DNA of 64,000 bases, taken from NCBI GenBank assembly GCA_027946555.1, contig JAPEVC010000117.1, forward strand, positions 50,365 to 114,364. Direction: 5' to 3'. The stretch is from Gnomoniopsis sp. IMI 355080 (Eukaryota; Ascomycota; Sordariomycetes; Diaporthales; Gnomoniaceae). The notes under the pieces were generated by a model. The model searched no databases and was not told where the DNA came from. It was given only the letters and a program-made list of their open reading frames with translations. Below are positions 47,462-60,102 of this stretch, piece after piece. Positions within the stretch are counted from its first letter, which is position 1. Each line of letters starts with the position of its first letter. The position numbers and the translations under genes were made by a program.

Positions 47462-50400
47462 ATGTCTGCCTCTCCGGTATCCAGTCCAGCCAATGGGCAC
47501 ACCTCCCCGGTCGCAAATACTGTCTCCGTGCAACTGCTCGATCCCGAGCTCAGCGAAAGCGACCTGTCCGACGCCCCAGCTGCCGATATCGAATCCCCAT
47601 CCTCCAACTCGCCAGGCGAGCACGATCAAGTCGGCGCTGGTGGCCGTGCCGACGATTTCGATGACCATTCGAGTTCAAGTGACGAGGATGCTCCCAATGA
47701 CGGAGACTTTGATGATGTGGTAGAGCAAGCCTCGTCCAGAAGCCAAAATGGTCAGATAGAAGCTGCCGTCTCTCCTGCCTCTTCAGACGACTCTCGGACG
47801 GCCTCGAAACGCAAAGCAGATCCTATAGACGAAGACGAGTACATCAGGGATAACCCAGAGCTATACGGACTGAGGAGAAGCGTAGGTCAATAAATCCCTC
47901 ATGCCGCATATGTCAAGCTAATCCACCTCGTTAGTCTCGTCCACAGCAACGCCGAAAGATCGTGAGTTGTCACTGTCGCCAAATCTTACTTTTATAAACC
48001 AGGGCATTCGCTGACTTCACGTGGCTCAGGTGGACGAGGATGAGTCCGATTCCGATTCCATAGTTGCCAACCGACGAGCGCCCAAGAAGAGGCGGACTGA
48101 TCGATCTCTCCCTTGTATGTCTAGCCCCGCTCCCAGCGGTACCTAGATCTGACTGACAGATCGTCTTCCAGCCTCCAAGAGAGAAACCCCTGTTCGCCAG
48201 AGCCAACCTGAGGATTCTGACAGTGACAACGACACATACGGCGGTGCTAGAGCCAAGATATTCCAAAAGAAGGCTCGTCGGCAAGCAGAAGCCCAGCCCG
48301 CAGTTGCGCTCGCAGAAAAGAGATGGAACAGTCGGAGAGCTGCTCGCGTGAACGCCGGCGCATATCAGGAGAGTGAAGCCGAATTCGAAGACGAGTCAGA
48401 CCAGACTCCCAATTACTGGGCCGGCGCTGAATACGAGGATACCTCCCCATACATCGAAAAGGTCATTCGACACGAACTCAAAGATGGCCTCGAGATCACG
48501 GCAGCGACGACTCGACATGACTTCAAGTACTATATCAAGTGGCAGGGTAAATCTCATATGCACGACACATGGGAGACAACCGAAACCCTTGCCGGCTTCC
48601 GTGGAGTTCGTCGGCTCGAGAATTACTACCGGAAAGTTGTCGAGTTCGAAATCTCGGTCAAGTTGGACGCGGACGATATCTCACCAGAGCAGAAAGAGGA
48701 GTATCTTCTGGACCGTGAGAGGCAGCAAGAGGCGCTTGAAGACTACACCAAGGTCGAACGAATCGTAGCCCATCAAGAAGGTGAAGAAGGCGACGAGTAC
48801 CTCGTCAAGTGGAAAGGTCTTCAGTACGACGAGTGTACGTGGGAAGCTGCCAGCCTTGTCGCCGAACATGCACAGGATAAGATCGACATATTCCTCGATC
48901 GTCAACAGCGATCGTGGCAGTCGGATCGGACCGAGGCCAACCCAGACACCCGCAGCCGCATGGTGAAGTTGGAGGAGCAACCGTCTTACATCAAGAATGG
49001 CGAGCTACGAGAGTTTCAACTCAAGGGCCTGAACTTCCTCGCCCTCAATTGGACTCGCTCCAACAACGTCATCCTTGCTGACGAGATGGGTCTGGGGAAA
49101 ACGGTGCAAAGTGTGTCATTTCTCAGCTGGCTTCGCAACGACCGTAAACAAGAGGGTCCATTTTTGGTCGTGGCTCCGCTCAGTGTCATTCCAGCTTGGT
49201 GTGACACCTTCAATCACTGGGCCCCCGATCTCAACTATGTCGTTTATCTGGGCCCAGAAGCTGCGCGGTCTACCATCCGTGAGCACGAGCTCCTTGAGAA
49301 CAACAACCCCAAGAAGCCCAAGTTCAACGTTCTTGTCACCTCCTACGACTACATCCTCCTCGATTCTGACTTTCTGAGGACCATCAAGTGGCAAGCATTG
49401 GCTGTCGACGAAGCACACCGACTGAAGAATCGAGAATCTCAGTTATACGCAAAGCTCGTCAGCTTCAATGTACCCTGCAAAGTTCTCATCACTGGAACTC
49501 CAATCCAGAATAACCTGGCAGAACTTTCGGCTTTATTAGACTTCCTCAATCCCGGTAAGGTCCTCATTGACGAGGAGCTAGAGCATCTAGGATCGTCTGA
49601 GAAGCAGGAGGTCCTGGACGAGGAGAAGGACGAGAAGCAGCGACGTGAGACCCAAGAGAAGCTAAGCCACCTTCACGCTGCTATCGCGCCGTTCATCCTC
49701 CGTCGGACCAAAGAGACGGTCGAGTCGGATCTGCCGCCTAAGACAGAGAAGATTATCCGAGTGGAGCTCTCTGATGTTCAACTGGACTATTACAAAAACA
49801 TCCTGACACGCAACTATGCAGCGCTGAAAGACGCCAGTGGACAGAAACAGTCTCTTCTGAACATCATGATGGAATTGAAGAAGATCAGCAACCACCCCTA
49901 CATGTTTCACGGCGCTGAAGAGAGAGTGCTGAATGGCAGTGACCGTCGTGAAGACCATATTAAAGGTCTCATCACCAGCAGTGGCAAGATGATGCTCCTT
50001 GACCAGCTCCTTGGAAAGCTCAAGAAGGACGGCCATCGAGTGCTCATCTTCAGTCAGATGGTCAAGATGCTCGACATTTTGGGCGACTATCTCCGCATTC
50101 GAGGCTATCAATTTCAGAGACTGGATGGCACGATTCCTGCCGGGCCTCGGCGCATGGCCATCAACCACTTCAATGCCGAAGGCAGCGAGGACTTCTGCTT
50201 CTTGCTCTCAACGCGAGCTGGTGGTCTAGGAATCAACCTCATGACGGCCGATACTGTGATCATCTATGACTCCGATTGGAATCCCCAAGCTGATCTTCAG
50301 GCTATGGCACGTGCGCATCGAATTGGCCAGAAGAAGCCAGTCAGTGTCTACCGGCTTGTGGCCAAGCAGACAATCGAAGAGGAGGTTGTAAAGCGAGCCC

Positions 50401-52736
50401 GCAATAAGCTCTTCCTGGAGTATCTGACAATTCAAGCTGGTGTGACTGATGAGGGCAAGGAACTTCAAGACCAATTCAAAAAGAAGGGCCTCAAGGTGGA
50501 CGAGGCAAAGACAGCCGACGACATACAAATGATCCTGAAGATGCGATCCCAAAACCTGTTCGAGCAGGAAGGCAACCAGGAGAAGTTGGAGCAGCTTGAC
50601 ATCGAGGCCATTCTGGCGCAAGCTGAAGAGACCAAGACTGCCGTCGACGACAAGCTCAATCTCAGCACTGGAGGTATTGACTGGGACAACTGGATGCAAG
50701 TCACCGATGTAAAGGTCGACGACATGAATCTCGACTGGGATCAGATCATTCCACAGGATCAGCTCGCTGCTATCAAGGCTGAGGAAGAAGACAAGAAAAA
50801 CGAAGCAGTTCTTGCCAGGATTCGGGAAGAAAATGCCCCTCGCAAAGCCACAATGAAGAGCCTAAACAAGGGTACAGAGGCTGAGAGGGCGGACCGTATG
50901 GCGAAGAAGCGCGAGCGCGAGAGGCAAGAACTCCGTGAAATGGAAGAGCAGCGAGCCCTCCTGTCTGATCCGAAACGGCCTCTCAATGAGAAAGAGACAC
51001 GGAACCTCATCCGTGCATTTTTTCGTTACGGATCCATGGATGATCGCCGCGATGAAGTCATTCACGAAGCTCGCCTATCCGATCGTGATGCCGAATTCTT
51101 GCATGCTATCGTGGACAAACTCATTGCCGACTGTCAAGCTGCTGTTGATGCAAGCAACGACAAGGTTCGTGAGGAAGAGGAACGATCTGGCAAGCAGCTC
51201 GCCAAGAAAGACAAGAAGGCCGTGCTTGTAGATTTCGGCGAGGTGCGCAAGGTCAACGCCGAGACAGTCCTCGAGCGGCCTCCACAGCTGAGACTTCTTC
51301 GCGATGTTCTGGCTGGTTATTCCAACCCCCTTACCTTCAGGCTGCCCGATGCCGCCAAAGCTGCTCATTACACCTGCGAGTGGGGTGCGCGTGAGGATGG
51401 CATGCTGCTCATTGGCATCAACAAATACGGCTTTGGTGCCTGGACACAGATCCGGGATGACGAGGAGTTGAACATGCGGGACAAATTTTTCTTGGAAGAA
51501 CATCGTGTGGACAAGAAGGAAGAACGCAAAAAGGCAGACGCCAAGATGATTCAGTCTCCTGGAGCCGTACACCTAGTACGTCGCTCGGAATATCTTCTGT
51601 CTGTCTTGATGGCCAAGTACTCCGATGATGCAGTGTACAAAAAAGCTGTTGAAAACCACCACCGCAGCAAGAAGAACCTTGTCAACGGCCACCGCCGTCC
51701 CGATGGTAACTCAGCTTCTGCATCTCCGGCTCCGCAGCACCTCAAGAAGTCCTCGCAGCACAGAGAGCGCAACCGAGAGCGCACTTTTGGTGATAGTCAC
51801 AGATCTCGCAGCGTCGCAGAGGAGCGTGGAACGCCACGCCCCACTGAGCACAAGAGGAAGCACACGGATGACCACGATGACCGCTACGGCAAGCATCGTC
51901 GTACTGATCACGGTCATGGCCATGGCAAGGAAGACAAGCCTCGCCCCAATAAACTTGCACCAGAAGCGCTCGATCGCCTGAAGAGAAACCGTGAGGAGTC
52001 TGTCAGACGCTTCAATCGTCTGATGCACATGGAAGATGGTCTCGACCAGGAGAGTAGCGAGTACATCATTTGGTCGCTGTTGAAGCCTGTGCGAACTAAC
52101 TTTAGCCGTATCGTGGATACGACGCCAGAGAACATTCCGTCGCCCAAAGAGCGAGCCAGGGTCATGGGCACTGAGCTGCGAGTAATTGGCGATCATCTCA
52201 CAGGTCTGAAGGATACGGGTGTACCCAGCGAGCAGCTTGATGCACTGATGCCACAATTCTGGTATGGAAGACGTACCCCTAGCTGCGCAACTTTCTGCTA
52301 ACAATGAAACAGGGATTTCCTATCCACCGTCTGGCCGGTCGGAGAAATCGAGGTGACTGGCAGGAGGCTCTCACGTATGTACCGCGACCTTCGTGAAAAG
52401 GATAAGAAGGCAACAGAGGAAAAGCTGCAGCAGAAGAAGCGTGAAGACCTCGAGGACGGAGAGATTGATCTCGATGAAGAGCGACGCCGTCGAGAGCGAA
52501 GGGAGGCCGAAAGAAAAGAGGCTGAGCGTAGGGAAGCAAGACGTGAACCAAGCGAGGACACGCGCCGTGACTACCGCCGCGACGAGAGGTATCGCGCCTA
52601 TGAGGGCGACCGTTTGAGCTTCCGCAGGCCTGATCGCGAGCGCGAACACCACGATCACAACCGCGAGCGCGGTGGGCTGGTAGATCGACCAAGGCATGCC
52701 TGGAGTCCTGGTCAACCCCGACACAGTCCTTACTAG
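47462..52736 (+). CDS. CHD1: CHD1 chromatin-remodelling ATPase
   Basis: The predicted 1681-aa nuclear remodeller spaces nucleosomes behind RNA polymerase II. Exons are 47462-47881, 47935-47961, 48030-48114, 48172-52261 and 52313-52736, and phases agree. Order: acidic, Ser-rich N-terminus; basic RKKRR-like patches; chromodomain 1 (YIEKVIRHELKDG...YYIKWQGKSHMHDTWE) and chromodomain 2 (KVERIVAHQ...YLVKWKGLQYDECTWE), about 265-420; SNF2 ATPase with ADEMGLGKTVQ (Walker A) and VDEAHRLKN (DEAH) near 590; helicase C with STRAGGLGINL and RAHRIGQ; a SANT-SLIDE-type region (EWGAREDGMLLIGINKYGFGAW); and a CHCT-like helical domain (RRFNRLMHMEDGLDQESSEY...). The last exon encodes RE-rich repeats. Exon 2 is a 27-nt microexon (SRPQQRRKI). 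It converges on the sirtuin gene. Confidence 0.95.
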
Positions 52737-54594
52737 AGACTTTTGCGCCTAATATCGGATACCAGGCACCAGGTTGACATGGGCATCACAGCATATTACC
52801 GCTACCGATGTCTTACAACTGTTGAGTAGCAGCATCTTGTTTGCTGGATCCCATACACCTTTCAAGACCAGTCTATAATTTGCCGGCCAGCGAATACAGC
52901 GAAGGGCTCTCATTGATAATGAGCTGCATTGTTCTGGCGCATACAAAGGTTTTGGCGTTTCGAGGTTGTGATACTTTATCATACCCGGGCTACTGCAAAA
53001 TGAGGTGTATTTGATTTTTTTATGCTGTCATACAATTCCTGTACAGACCATGGATTATGAAGGGTCTATTACTTGCAGACAGGAAGGACTGTTTGCTTTC
53101 ATTGATCATCGCAAGGGGAGGAGACCCAAAAAACCAACGTTTTACCGACTATGAGGCTGCGTATCTAGGTAGGCCGAGAAAAGGGTCGAGACGGGACGCT
53201 ATGGGATCGTTAGTAGGCGGTTGCAATCCTTTCGTGGGTGTCGCTGTAGTCGTCGCCGTACGTGGTCGGTCGAGTCGCGTTGTTCTGCTTTGTGGGCCCC
53301 CGGGTACTCTTTTCGAAAAAGATGTCCTTGGGGTAGAGAAATGGCTACCAGACCCCGCCAGGGGTTGGGCTGGGCTTAGGAATGTTGTTTGGCTTAGGAG
53401 TGTTTGTTGCTCTGATGCTGCCTATCCTAGTTATTTGTAGCTACACCTACTCAGCGTTGGTGGCCGAATGAAGACAGATCAAAATTTATCAGTAGCATGT
53501 GTGATGTTGTCTCGCTAGCCGCAGGCTGAGGCGTCATACCAGTGTAGAGGACATTTGCTCCCAGACGCACCACGGAAATTGGGTGAGGTTTCAAGCCGTG
53601 GAGATGATGGCCTGTAAAAGAAAACAGGCAAATGTGTCCATCCATGATAGATGGGGCTCGTATTGTGAACAGCGTGAGGGCAGTGAAGGGGAGCAAAACT
53701 CTCGCCTCTCTGGCTTTCCCGTGAGTTGCCGCTAATTATGCAGCGCCACGCCAGGTCTCTAAACTTGCCTGTGAGAGGTGAGGACTCCAATGTGTGGAAG
53801 CCTTTCTAGTCTGAATCCATCACCAGGTATCGCTCTGTGGTGACCGACTGTACGGGAAGGGAAGGACAGTCCACAAACAAACCTAGCCTATCGAACATAG
53901 GACTTACAGCGCATCATCTCGTGCAGAATGCCCCTACAAATTAACAAACTGGGTTCAAGAATTGGAAGGTGAAGCGCCGTATGCCTGGTGCAACAACTAG
54001 CAGGAGTACATCGTTCTACCCAAGCAGTCGAATCAGTCTTTCAAAAACGCACTGCTACGCAAGCTCCGATGTCCAGCCAAAAAGAAAACAGGAAGTGGGA
54101 AGAAGACATGGGGAGGAAGACATGAATACGCAACGTTAACGTCTTCCCAAAAGAAAGTTCGATTGGAATCATGTGCAGAAGCTCGCGCGACTGCAACAGT
54201 GGTGCGCGTCGACCGCTTGTTTTTCTTCAAGTCTATGACTGCTACTCCCATATCTTCCTTTGCCTCGTCAAATACTCCGTCAGCAACACTTCATCTCTCT
54301 CTCTCTCTCTCGTCTGCCGTATTCCCCATGGTCTCATCAGAAACTGCAACGCTTCCCTGTTTTCTCTCTCTTCCCCCCCCCCGTCTGCTGAAAATGGGTA
54401 TATCCCTATATATGAACACAAAACACCATCCGTCCGAGAAATGCAAGTGCAGAGCGAGAGGGCAAACAGGGCTAAAGCTAGAGCAACGCGTGGCCTTTCT
54501 CATGGTATCGTTATGTACAAGTTTGAGGTTTCAGAGGTCAGGTGTCGATAGGGCTCTTCGTTATATGTAGGAATGCCGCCTACCACATTCAGGT
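52737..54594. other. Convergent gap CHD1 / sirtuin
   Basis: These 1.86 kb of presumed 3' UTR and spacer contain only short motif-free ORFs. A CT repeat (54295-54311) and TCTAGGTAGG near 53164 are present. No RNA gene was seen. Confidence 0.5.
54295..54311. repeat. (TC)n microsatellite
   Basis: An uninterrupted run of TC units downstream of the sirtuin stop. Confidence 0.9.
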
Positions 54595-56586
54595 TCAGTT
54601 GGTTTCTAGTTTCGGCTCGCTAGACACGGTGTGAAAGCTCAAGTCGCTTTCGTCAGAGGCGTCTGCTGCTTGGTAGACGAAGTTGTCGACGCCTTTCTCA
54701 TAAGGCCGCAGCGAGGGCAAAGTGCCAGGTACGCTAGGTGAAAGCGGCTCCAGAACGTCGTCCTCCTTCTTGATGCGCTCGAGAGGCTCTTTAGCCGCCT
54801 TGCCCGTCTCGATGGGTGCACCCTTTGTCGCCTTGAATGTCTTGGTGATCTCATTTTTGGGCTTCGCAGCAGGCTTTTTAGGGCGCCCGCGCCCTCGTTT
54901 GGTCGAGGCTTTCGGTGCCGTGGCAATTGTGGCAGCGGCTGTAGTGGGGGCGCCAAAGCTGAGAGTGCTTTGCTTCGTCTTGCTCTTGGGCAGTGTCTTG
55001 CGAGGTAAAGGTGAGCCTGGTCTGGGGCTCGCGCTCGGCGTCGGAAGCGCTTCCACCTGAACCTTGTCCACAAGTTTCGACTTGAAGTCGAGGGCATCAC
55101 TGGACCTGGACTCCGTATCACTGAGTTGATCAAAGTTGCGCTTGCCGCCGTCCAGTACAACATCAATCTTGTCACGGTTGAGACGTTGCTCGTATTGCTG
55201 CTCTCTCTCCTGAGAACCGGAAACCATGTACTCAGCCGTGTCAGGGCCGACACTCTCCTCGTCCCAATGGGGCAGATCCAATAGACTGGCAATATCGTCG
55301 CATTTGCCGCGTACAACAAGATCCCACAGGTCCTTCATGTCGGGTTGTTGAGGCACGGGATCAAGGTTGACCCAGGCAGTGAATCCGTCTCTCTTGGAGC
55401 GTGTTGCCAGGCACAGCTCTCTGACGATCCTTCGTACACCTGGGACCTTGAGGCTTGTGCCAACCACAATGACGGCGTCCGGTATCCTTCGGAGGTCGGC
55501 CTGGGAGACTTTTCCAATCGCATCCTCGTCTGGGTTGTATTCGTTGTAGAGAACCATCCGCGGCCTGAGCCGTCCAATGCCATGGCTTCGCTTTCCCGCA
55601 TGGTGGGTACGCACGAAATCCAGATCCGCGCATGCTTTACACAAAGGGGGCTCGGCTCCCTGGAAGAGAGAGCCGTTAAATTGATCCACCTGGTTGCACT
55701 TGGTGCACTGCATCTTCTCCAAACCACCGTGGAGTTGGATGGTGGTCGGCCAGGGGCCTTTGGGGTCCAGTGGTATGCTCGTCGCCAATGGTTTGAGGGA
55801 GGTGTCGAGGCAGTCGACGTTCTGAGAGTAGAGGCGCATCAGTCGACCCTCGTTGGCGATGGTGGCGAGCATGTGATGGAATGCAGTGGGCTTAGCCTCC
55901 TTGGTCAGGCGTGACAGGTCGCGGACCATCTTATGGAATTCGGCGGTAGACTTGTCGTCCTTGTATACGGAGGCGTCGAACAGCGACTTGCCGCCACCCT
56001 TGATCTTGTGCTTGTCCTTGAGGGTCGCAAAGAGACCCTGACTAGACCGGAAGTCGGGAACTGAGTAGCACGTCAGCATCCATGCGCTGAGCAGAGATTA
56101 GAAAAAAACAATGGACTTACTACCAGCGGATACAGAGATGCCAGCTCCGGCGATGACAACGATCTTCTTCTTGCGGCGCAGGACACCAAGCAGACGGTCC
56201 AATTGTGCCTCGCCGGTGTCATCGCGATTATCGAGGTCGAGTAACTCGGTGGTCCTCAGCTTGCGCTCGGCGATCTTGCGGCGCTTGGCAGGGGGCGCAT
56301 CATCAGTGCGGACCTGGATCTCGGCGACCTCGACGCTGTCATGGGGGTTCAGAGGCGAGGCGCTGCCGGATTGAGGAATGGTAGAACTCGGGGATGGGTA
56401 TCGACTGGATGGGTCCATGGTGGGAACGGTGTTGGCGGCGGGTAGTTGTGGCGGTAGGGAGGGCGACCTCGAGCGGACGGACAATGGGGACGAGGAGCGT
56501 ATGGAGGGCGTTGCGCTCAGATCGGAAAGGGGAGATGAGGGAGGAGGAGATGAGGAAGGGCTGGAGATGGCGACCGGAGAGGCCAT
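54595..56586 (-). CDS. HST3/HST4-type sirtuin (NAD+-dependent histone deacetylase) with AT-hook
   Basis: The predicted 643-aa protein matches fungal Hst3/Hst4 sirtuins, which remove H3K56 acetylation and guard genome stability. Exon 1 is 56586-56121 and exon 2 is 56060-54595; the 60-nt intron (GTAAGT...ACTCAG) restores GAGISVSAGIPDFRSS. The frame extends to a TTG at 56694, but MASPVAISS at 56586 is the first ATG. About 130 disordered Ser/Pro-rich residues precede the catalytic core: VVIAGAGIS, PDFRSSQGLF, YSQNVDCLD, QLHGGLEK (catalytic His), zinc Cys pairs CTKC and CKAC, VVGTSLKVPG. The usual QN-I/V-DGL motif reads QNVDCLD here. The tail holds a canonical AT-hook (KRGRGRPKKP) and further Lys/Pro-rich sequence, which suggests direct DNA binding. 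It converges on CHD1. Confidence 0.92.
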
Positions 56587-57516
56587 CTGGATCCTGGTAT
56601 CTGGGGCGGCGCGGTGGTGTCGCGAGATGGGCGCGTCAGGGCGTTGTGGCTTCCGGATTGCGGTAGGGCGGTTCACTTGCGGCGGGTGTGACAAGGGCAG
56701 AAAGTGCCTTGACCTCGACCTGGAACCCGATTATTACAGAGGGAGATCCAAGGGTCGCATCCGCCAGGATCGTTGCGCTATGGGGTGTGAGGGTTTTCAC
56801 TCTGGAGAGCCGTTATACGATCATGATGATGATGGTGAAGATCATGGGTTCTGAGGGTTTCAGATTCTCTTGTTAGTATTGTCGGAAAAGTGGTGGTGAA
56901 GTGCAAGTGAAAAACAGGAGATGGATGCAGTCAAGACCTTTTTTTAGTCTCATTAATAAACGGGCGAAGGAAATAAGCTTGGACAAGGCAGGTCCGGGGA
57001 CTAACAAGTCACAATGGGTGCGGGTACGTTAGGTAGGTACTTGTCCCCTTTATAAGGGACTGTGCTGTGTGTTTGGACCAAAAAGAGCCAAAGGCAGGTA
57101 GGTGACAGATGACCTGCATTATGCAAGAGGATTGCCGCTTGCTAGCAGCCTTTAAAATCTTTGTTAGGAGTTTAATCCTCCTGTTGTCCAGCCTTCTTCT
57201 TTTGTCAATGCCCAAGACTTGTGGGAGACTGAATTTGATTTAAAATACTATGTATACCTGCGTACTGTTACCTCATTGTGCACTTCACCTGCAGCATGGC
57301 AGCCCAACCCTAAGCCCATTCAAGTGGAAGTGGAAGATCCAGTCGGCGGCCAGTCTAGCTGCTGATACATCCGTCCCCACTTGTCATTGGTGGTTCTACA
57401 TGGCGCACGTTTCCGAGCAACGTGAGATCCATTCTTGGGGAACAGACACATGCAGGGATCGGCTGTCGGCCTGCCATCATGTACGGATATCATGTACTTC
57501 TGTACCCATCCGTCCT
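56587..57516. other. Gap between sirtuin start and P450 stop
   Basis: This 930-bp tandem spacer holds the sirtuin promoter and the P450 3' UTR. TAGGTAGGTA near 57030 and CAGGTAGGTG near 57096 occur here. No gene was seen. Confidence 0.55.
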
Positions 57517-59493
57517 TCAGACCTTGACGTCCCTCACCTTCACTCGTACGGGAAACCCATCCTTTACATGCCCCGAAATGTCCCCGAATCCCATCTTCTG
57601 ATATGCCTTTTCCCCAAGTGCTTGCGGCGCATCCTCCCTATATGCTGGCTCAAAGTCCAACTCGCGCAGCGTCATGGCCAAAATAGCCCGCAATTCCAGC
57701 TGTGCAAGTTCCTGTCCAATACAGTTCCGAGCTCCCAGCTCAAAAGGCCGGAACGCATTCTTGCGCGGATACAACGACTCGCCCTCCTTCGCCAAGAATC
57801 GCTCCGGAAGAAACTCGTCAGGCCGTTCCCAGTAGTCCGCATGCCGGTGCGTAAGCGAGCTGGCGACCCAGACGAGGAATCCGTCTGTGGGATAACGCTG
57901 GCCTGTGTGGTCCGGGTGCCTTAGGACAACGTCTGGCGCTCCTTTGCGGGCTGTGGCGGCTGGTGGGTAGAGCCGGAGGACTTCCTTCAATACCGCCTGC
58001 GTGTATGGCATTTGGTTGAGCAGATTGGGTTCTTCAATCAGACGGGCGAGGGCTTGCGTGGGATCGGGGCCCAGAACCGCGTCGTGCTCCGCGCGCGCTT
58101 TGGCGAGAACCGTGGGAGCCTGGCTGAGTCGGCTGTAGGTGAAGGAAAGTGTGGATGCGGTGGTGTCGTGGCCCGCAAAAATGAAGACTTTGAGCTGAGA
58201 GATCGCAATGTCCATGAATTTGGGGTCAACATGCTTGCGGCCACTTTCTGCTACGCCACTCTTGCCCGCCTCTCGCTGCTGCTGAAGTTCGGATCGATAG
58301 GCTTTGACGGCGAGGTAATTGATCGTTTTGGCACCCACGACTTCGCCGTTGTCAAATGCTGCAATGCCCTCCTCGATGAGTGGAGCGAGGAAGTTCTTCA
58401 TCGTGCGGTTGTTTTTCCACAGGAAGAATGGCCGAAGCGGGAAAATTTCTTTCAGCCTATTGGCGAGGCTGTAATCGCAAAGGAGCCACCAGATCTTGAG
58501 TTGCGTGTACGTATTAGCATCGAATCCTATTCAAACAGCAGCTTTTCATACCTGGTTCTGCAATGCATCAACAAACTGTGAGCTACGAGTTTGACTATGC
58601 AGCCGTATGCCTCTAAAATGGTTGTCAGTCACGTCCCTAGACTGGGCTGTTTAGGTTGACAAGCCTGATAGGATAAGTATTAAGCAGACGCACTCACAAA
58701 GTTGCTCGGCAAATCACATCAACTGTCGCTCTGGAAACCGTCTTCTCCATATTCAGTACCTCGCCTGATCGAGCAGCCTGGATGAACCTTTCCTTCAGCA
58801 CCTGGATTTCTTCCAGAAATTGGGGCATCAAGGCTGTCAGATTTTTGGCAGAAAAGCTTGGGTTGAAAACACTCCGCCAGAATTTCCACTCGTTACCCTC
58901 CATCGACACCAGATCCTGCAAATTGGTAAAAGGGAAAAACTCCCGGGAAATTTCGGCGGTTTTGGGGAGTGAAATGTCCTGCGTGACCTGGCTTGCGATG
59001 TCCGGGTGAAATATGCAACACGTCGCCCCGCCAAATGGCCAAGTGTCGAAGTAGATCACACCAGCGGCGCACATCTCCGGATAGGCTTTGTATAGAGCGA
59101 GGGGGACGCCGAGCTTGGAGCTTTGTGGGGTTTGTAAGTAGGTGTATGGCTAGGTATATATATCCTGCAACCTTGGGGCAGAAGACGTACAAGTCTCTCG
59201 GGAAGGCTGCCAGCGCCTTTCCCACGGGGATCAAGTGGCCAAAGAGGAACGAGTGAGGCAGCACGGGCTGCGAGGCTGTCAGGCTTGTAGTAGGTTTTGA
59301 CGCCGCTATTGGCTTCAGGAAGGGAGCTCACTATACTCACTATATCATATTGCCTCATCGCCCTCCGAAAGCTCATTCTCCTCTGATACAGGCGCACGAA
59401 GAACGTGGCCAAAGTAGCCAAGATCAAGACTCCGAGCGCCTTGCCCAGCAGGGCAGCGTCTGGCTGGATACGGTCATGCCACAGCAGGGCCAT
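57517..59493 (-). CDS. Cytochrome P450 monooxygenase
   Basis: The predicted 563-aa microsomal P450 has exons 59493-59341, 59267-59191, 59120-58698, 58612-58552 and 58494-57517; phases agree and introns are 57-85 nt. An N-terminal anchor (LLGKALGVLILATLATFFV, residues about 15-33) is followed by LPHSFLFGHL, EGNEWKFWRSVFNPSFSAKNL (C-helix), FAGHDTTAST (I-helix, 345-350), KEVLRLYPPA (ExxR), FLPERF (PERF) and the heme loop FELGARNCIGQELA with Cys496. All functional motifs are intact. The second donor, GTACGT at 59190, was chosen over later GT sites because it alone preserves phase with SKLGVPLALYKAYPEM. The substrate is unknown. No biosynthetic core gene or transporter lies nearby, so membership of a metabolite cluster is not supported. 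It is divergent from MED16. Confidence 0.92.
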
Positions 59494-60102
59494 GGTGTTA
59501 TGGCAACCTAGACAGATTGGCACCTACTTACACGGGATTTAGCGCGGCGCATTAACTGTGCGATATCCCGACCATGCCAGGTCCGACTTACCACAGTTCA
59601 TGCAAGTGAGGTCTGATACCAACGTGGAAAGAGACACATTCAGATCGTTTCGAGGGGTCCAATAATGAGTAAGGAATTCGAATAGAAAACAAAATGAGCA
59701 TCGGGTCGTTCGGATTGCTGACCTGAAATAGAGTGTTGGGCCCCCTCAAGCGGTGCTATGTCTAGGCTCCACTTCCCCGAATAGGCTTTGCTTATGTAAC
59801 AAACCGTTGTCGACCAACGACTCTCATGCTTCCCTGGCCCAAACCTTGACGTCTCACACCTACCACCAACGCTGCTTTGTGATACTCCGTCCCTTGTCAA
59901 GCAGACATCACTCTATATTTGTGCGCAGGAAGCTACAGCTATTTTCCTGCCTTTTTTTTGACCATGGGCCTCTCATAGCTTGAAAAATTGAACAGCCAAA
60001 CTAGCTCGATTCATGAACCAGCCTCAATTGCGACCGAGTATCCAAGCACTCTCCTCGACCTTACGGGGGGCGGACGGACCCTAGAGACATCGAGGCATCA
60101 AC
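59494..60102. promoter_or_regulatory. Divergent promoter region P450 / MED16
   Basis: A 609-bp gap contains two short upstream frames before MED16: an ATG at about 59963 followed by a stop after four codons, and the 60013-60084 uORF. No other gene was seen. Confidence 0.5.
60013..60084 (+). promoter_or_regulatory. Upstream ORF before MED16
   Basis: ATG at 60013 opens 23 codons and stops at TAG 60082-60084, 18 bases before the MED16 ATG. It is likely within the leader, but its translation is not shown. Confidence 0.45.
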
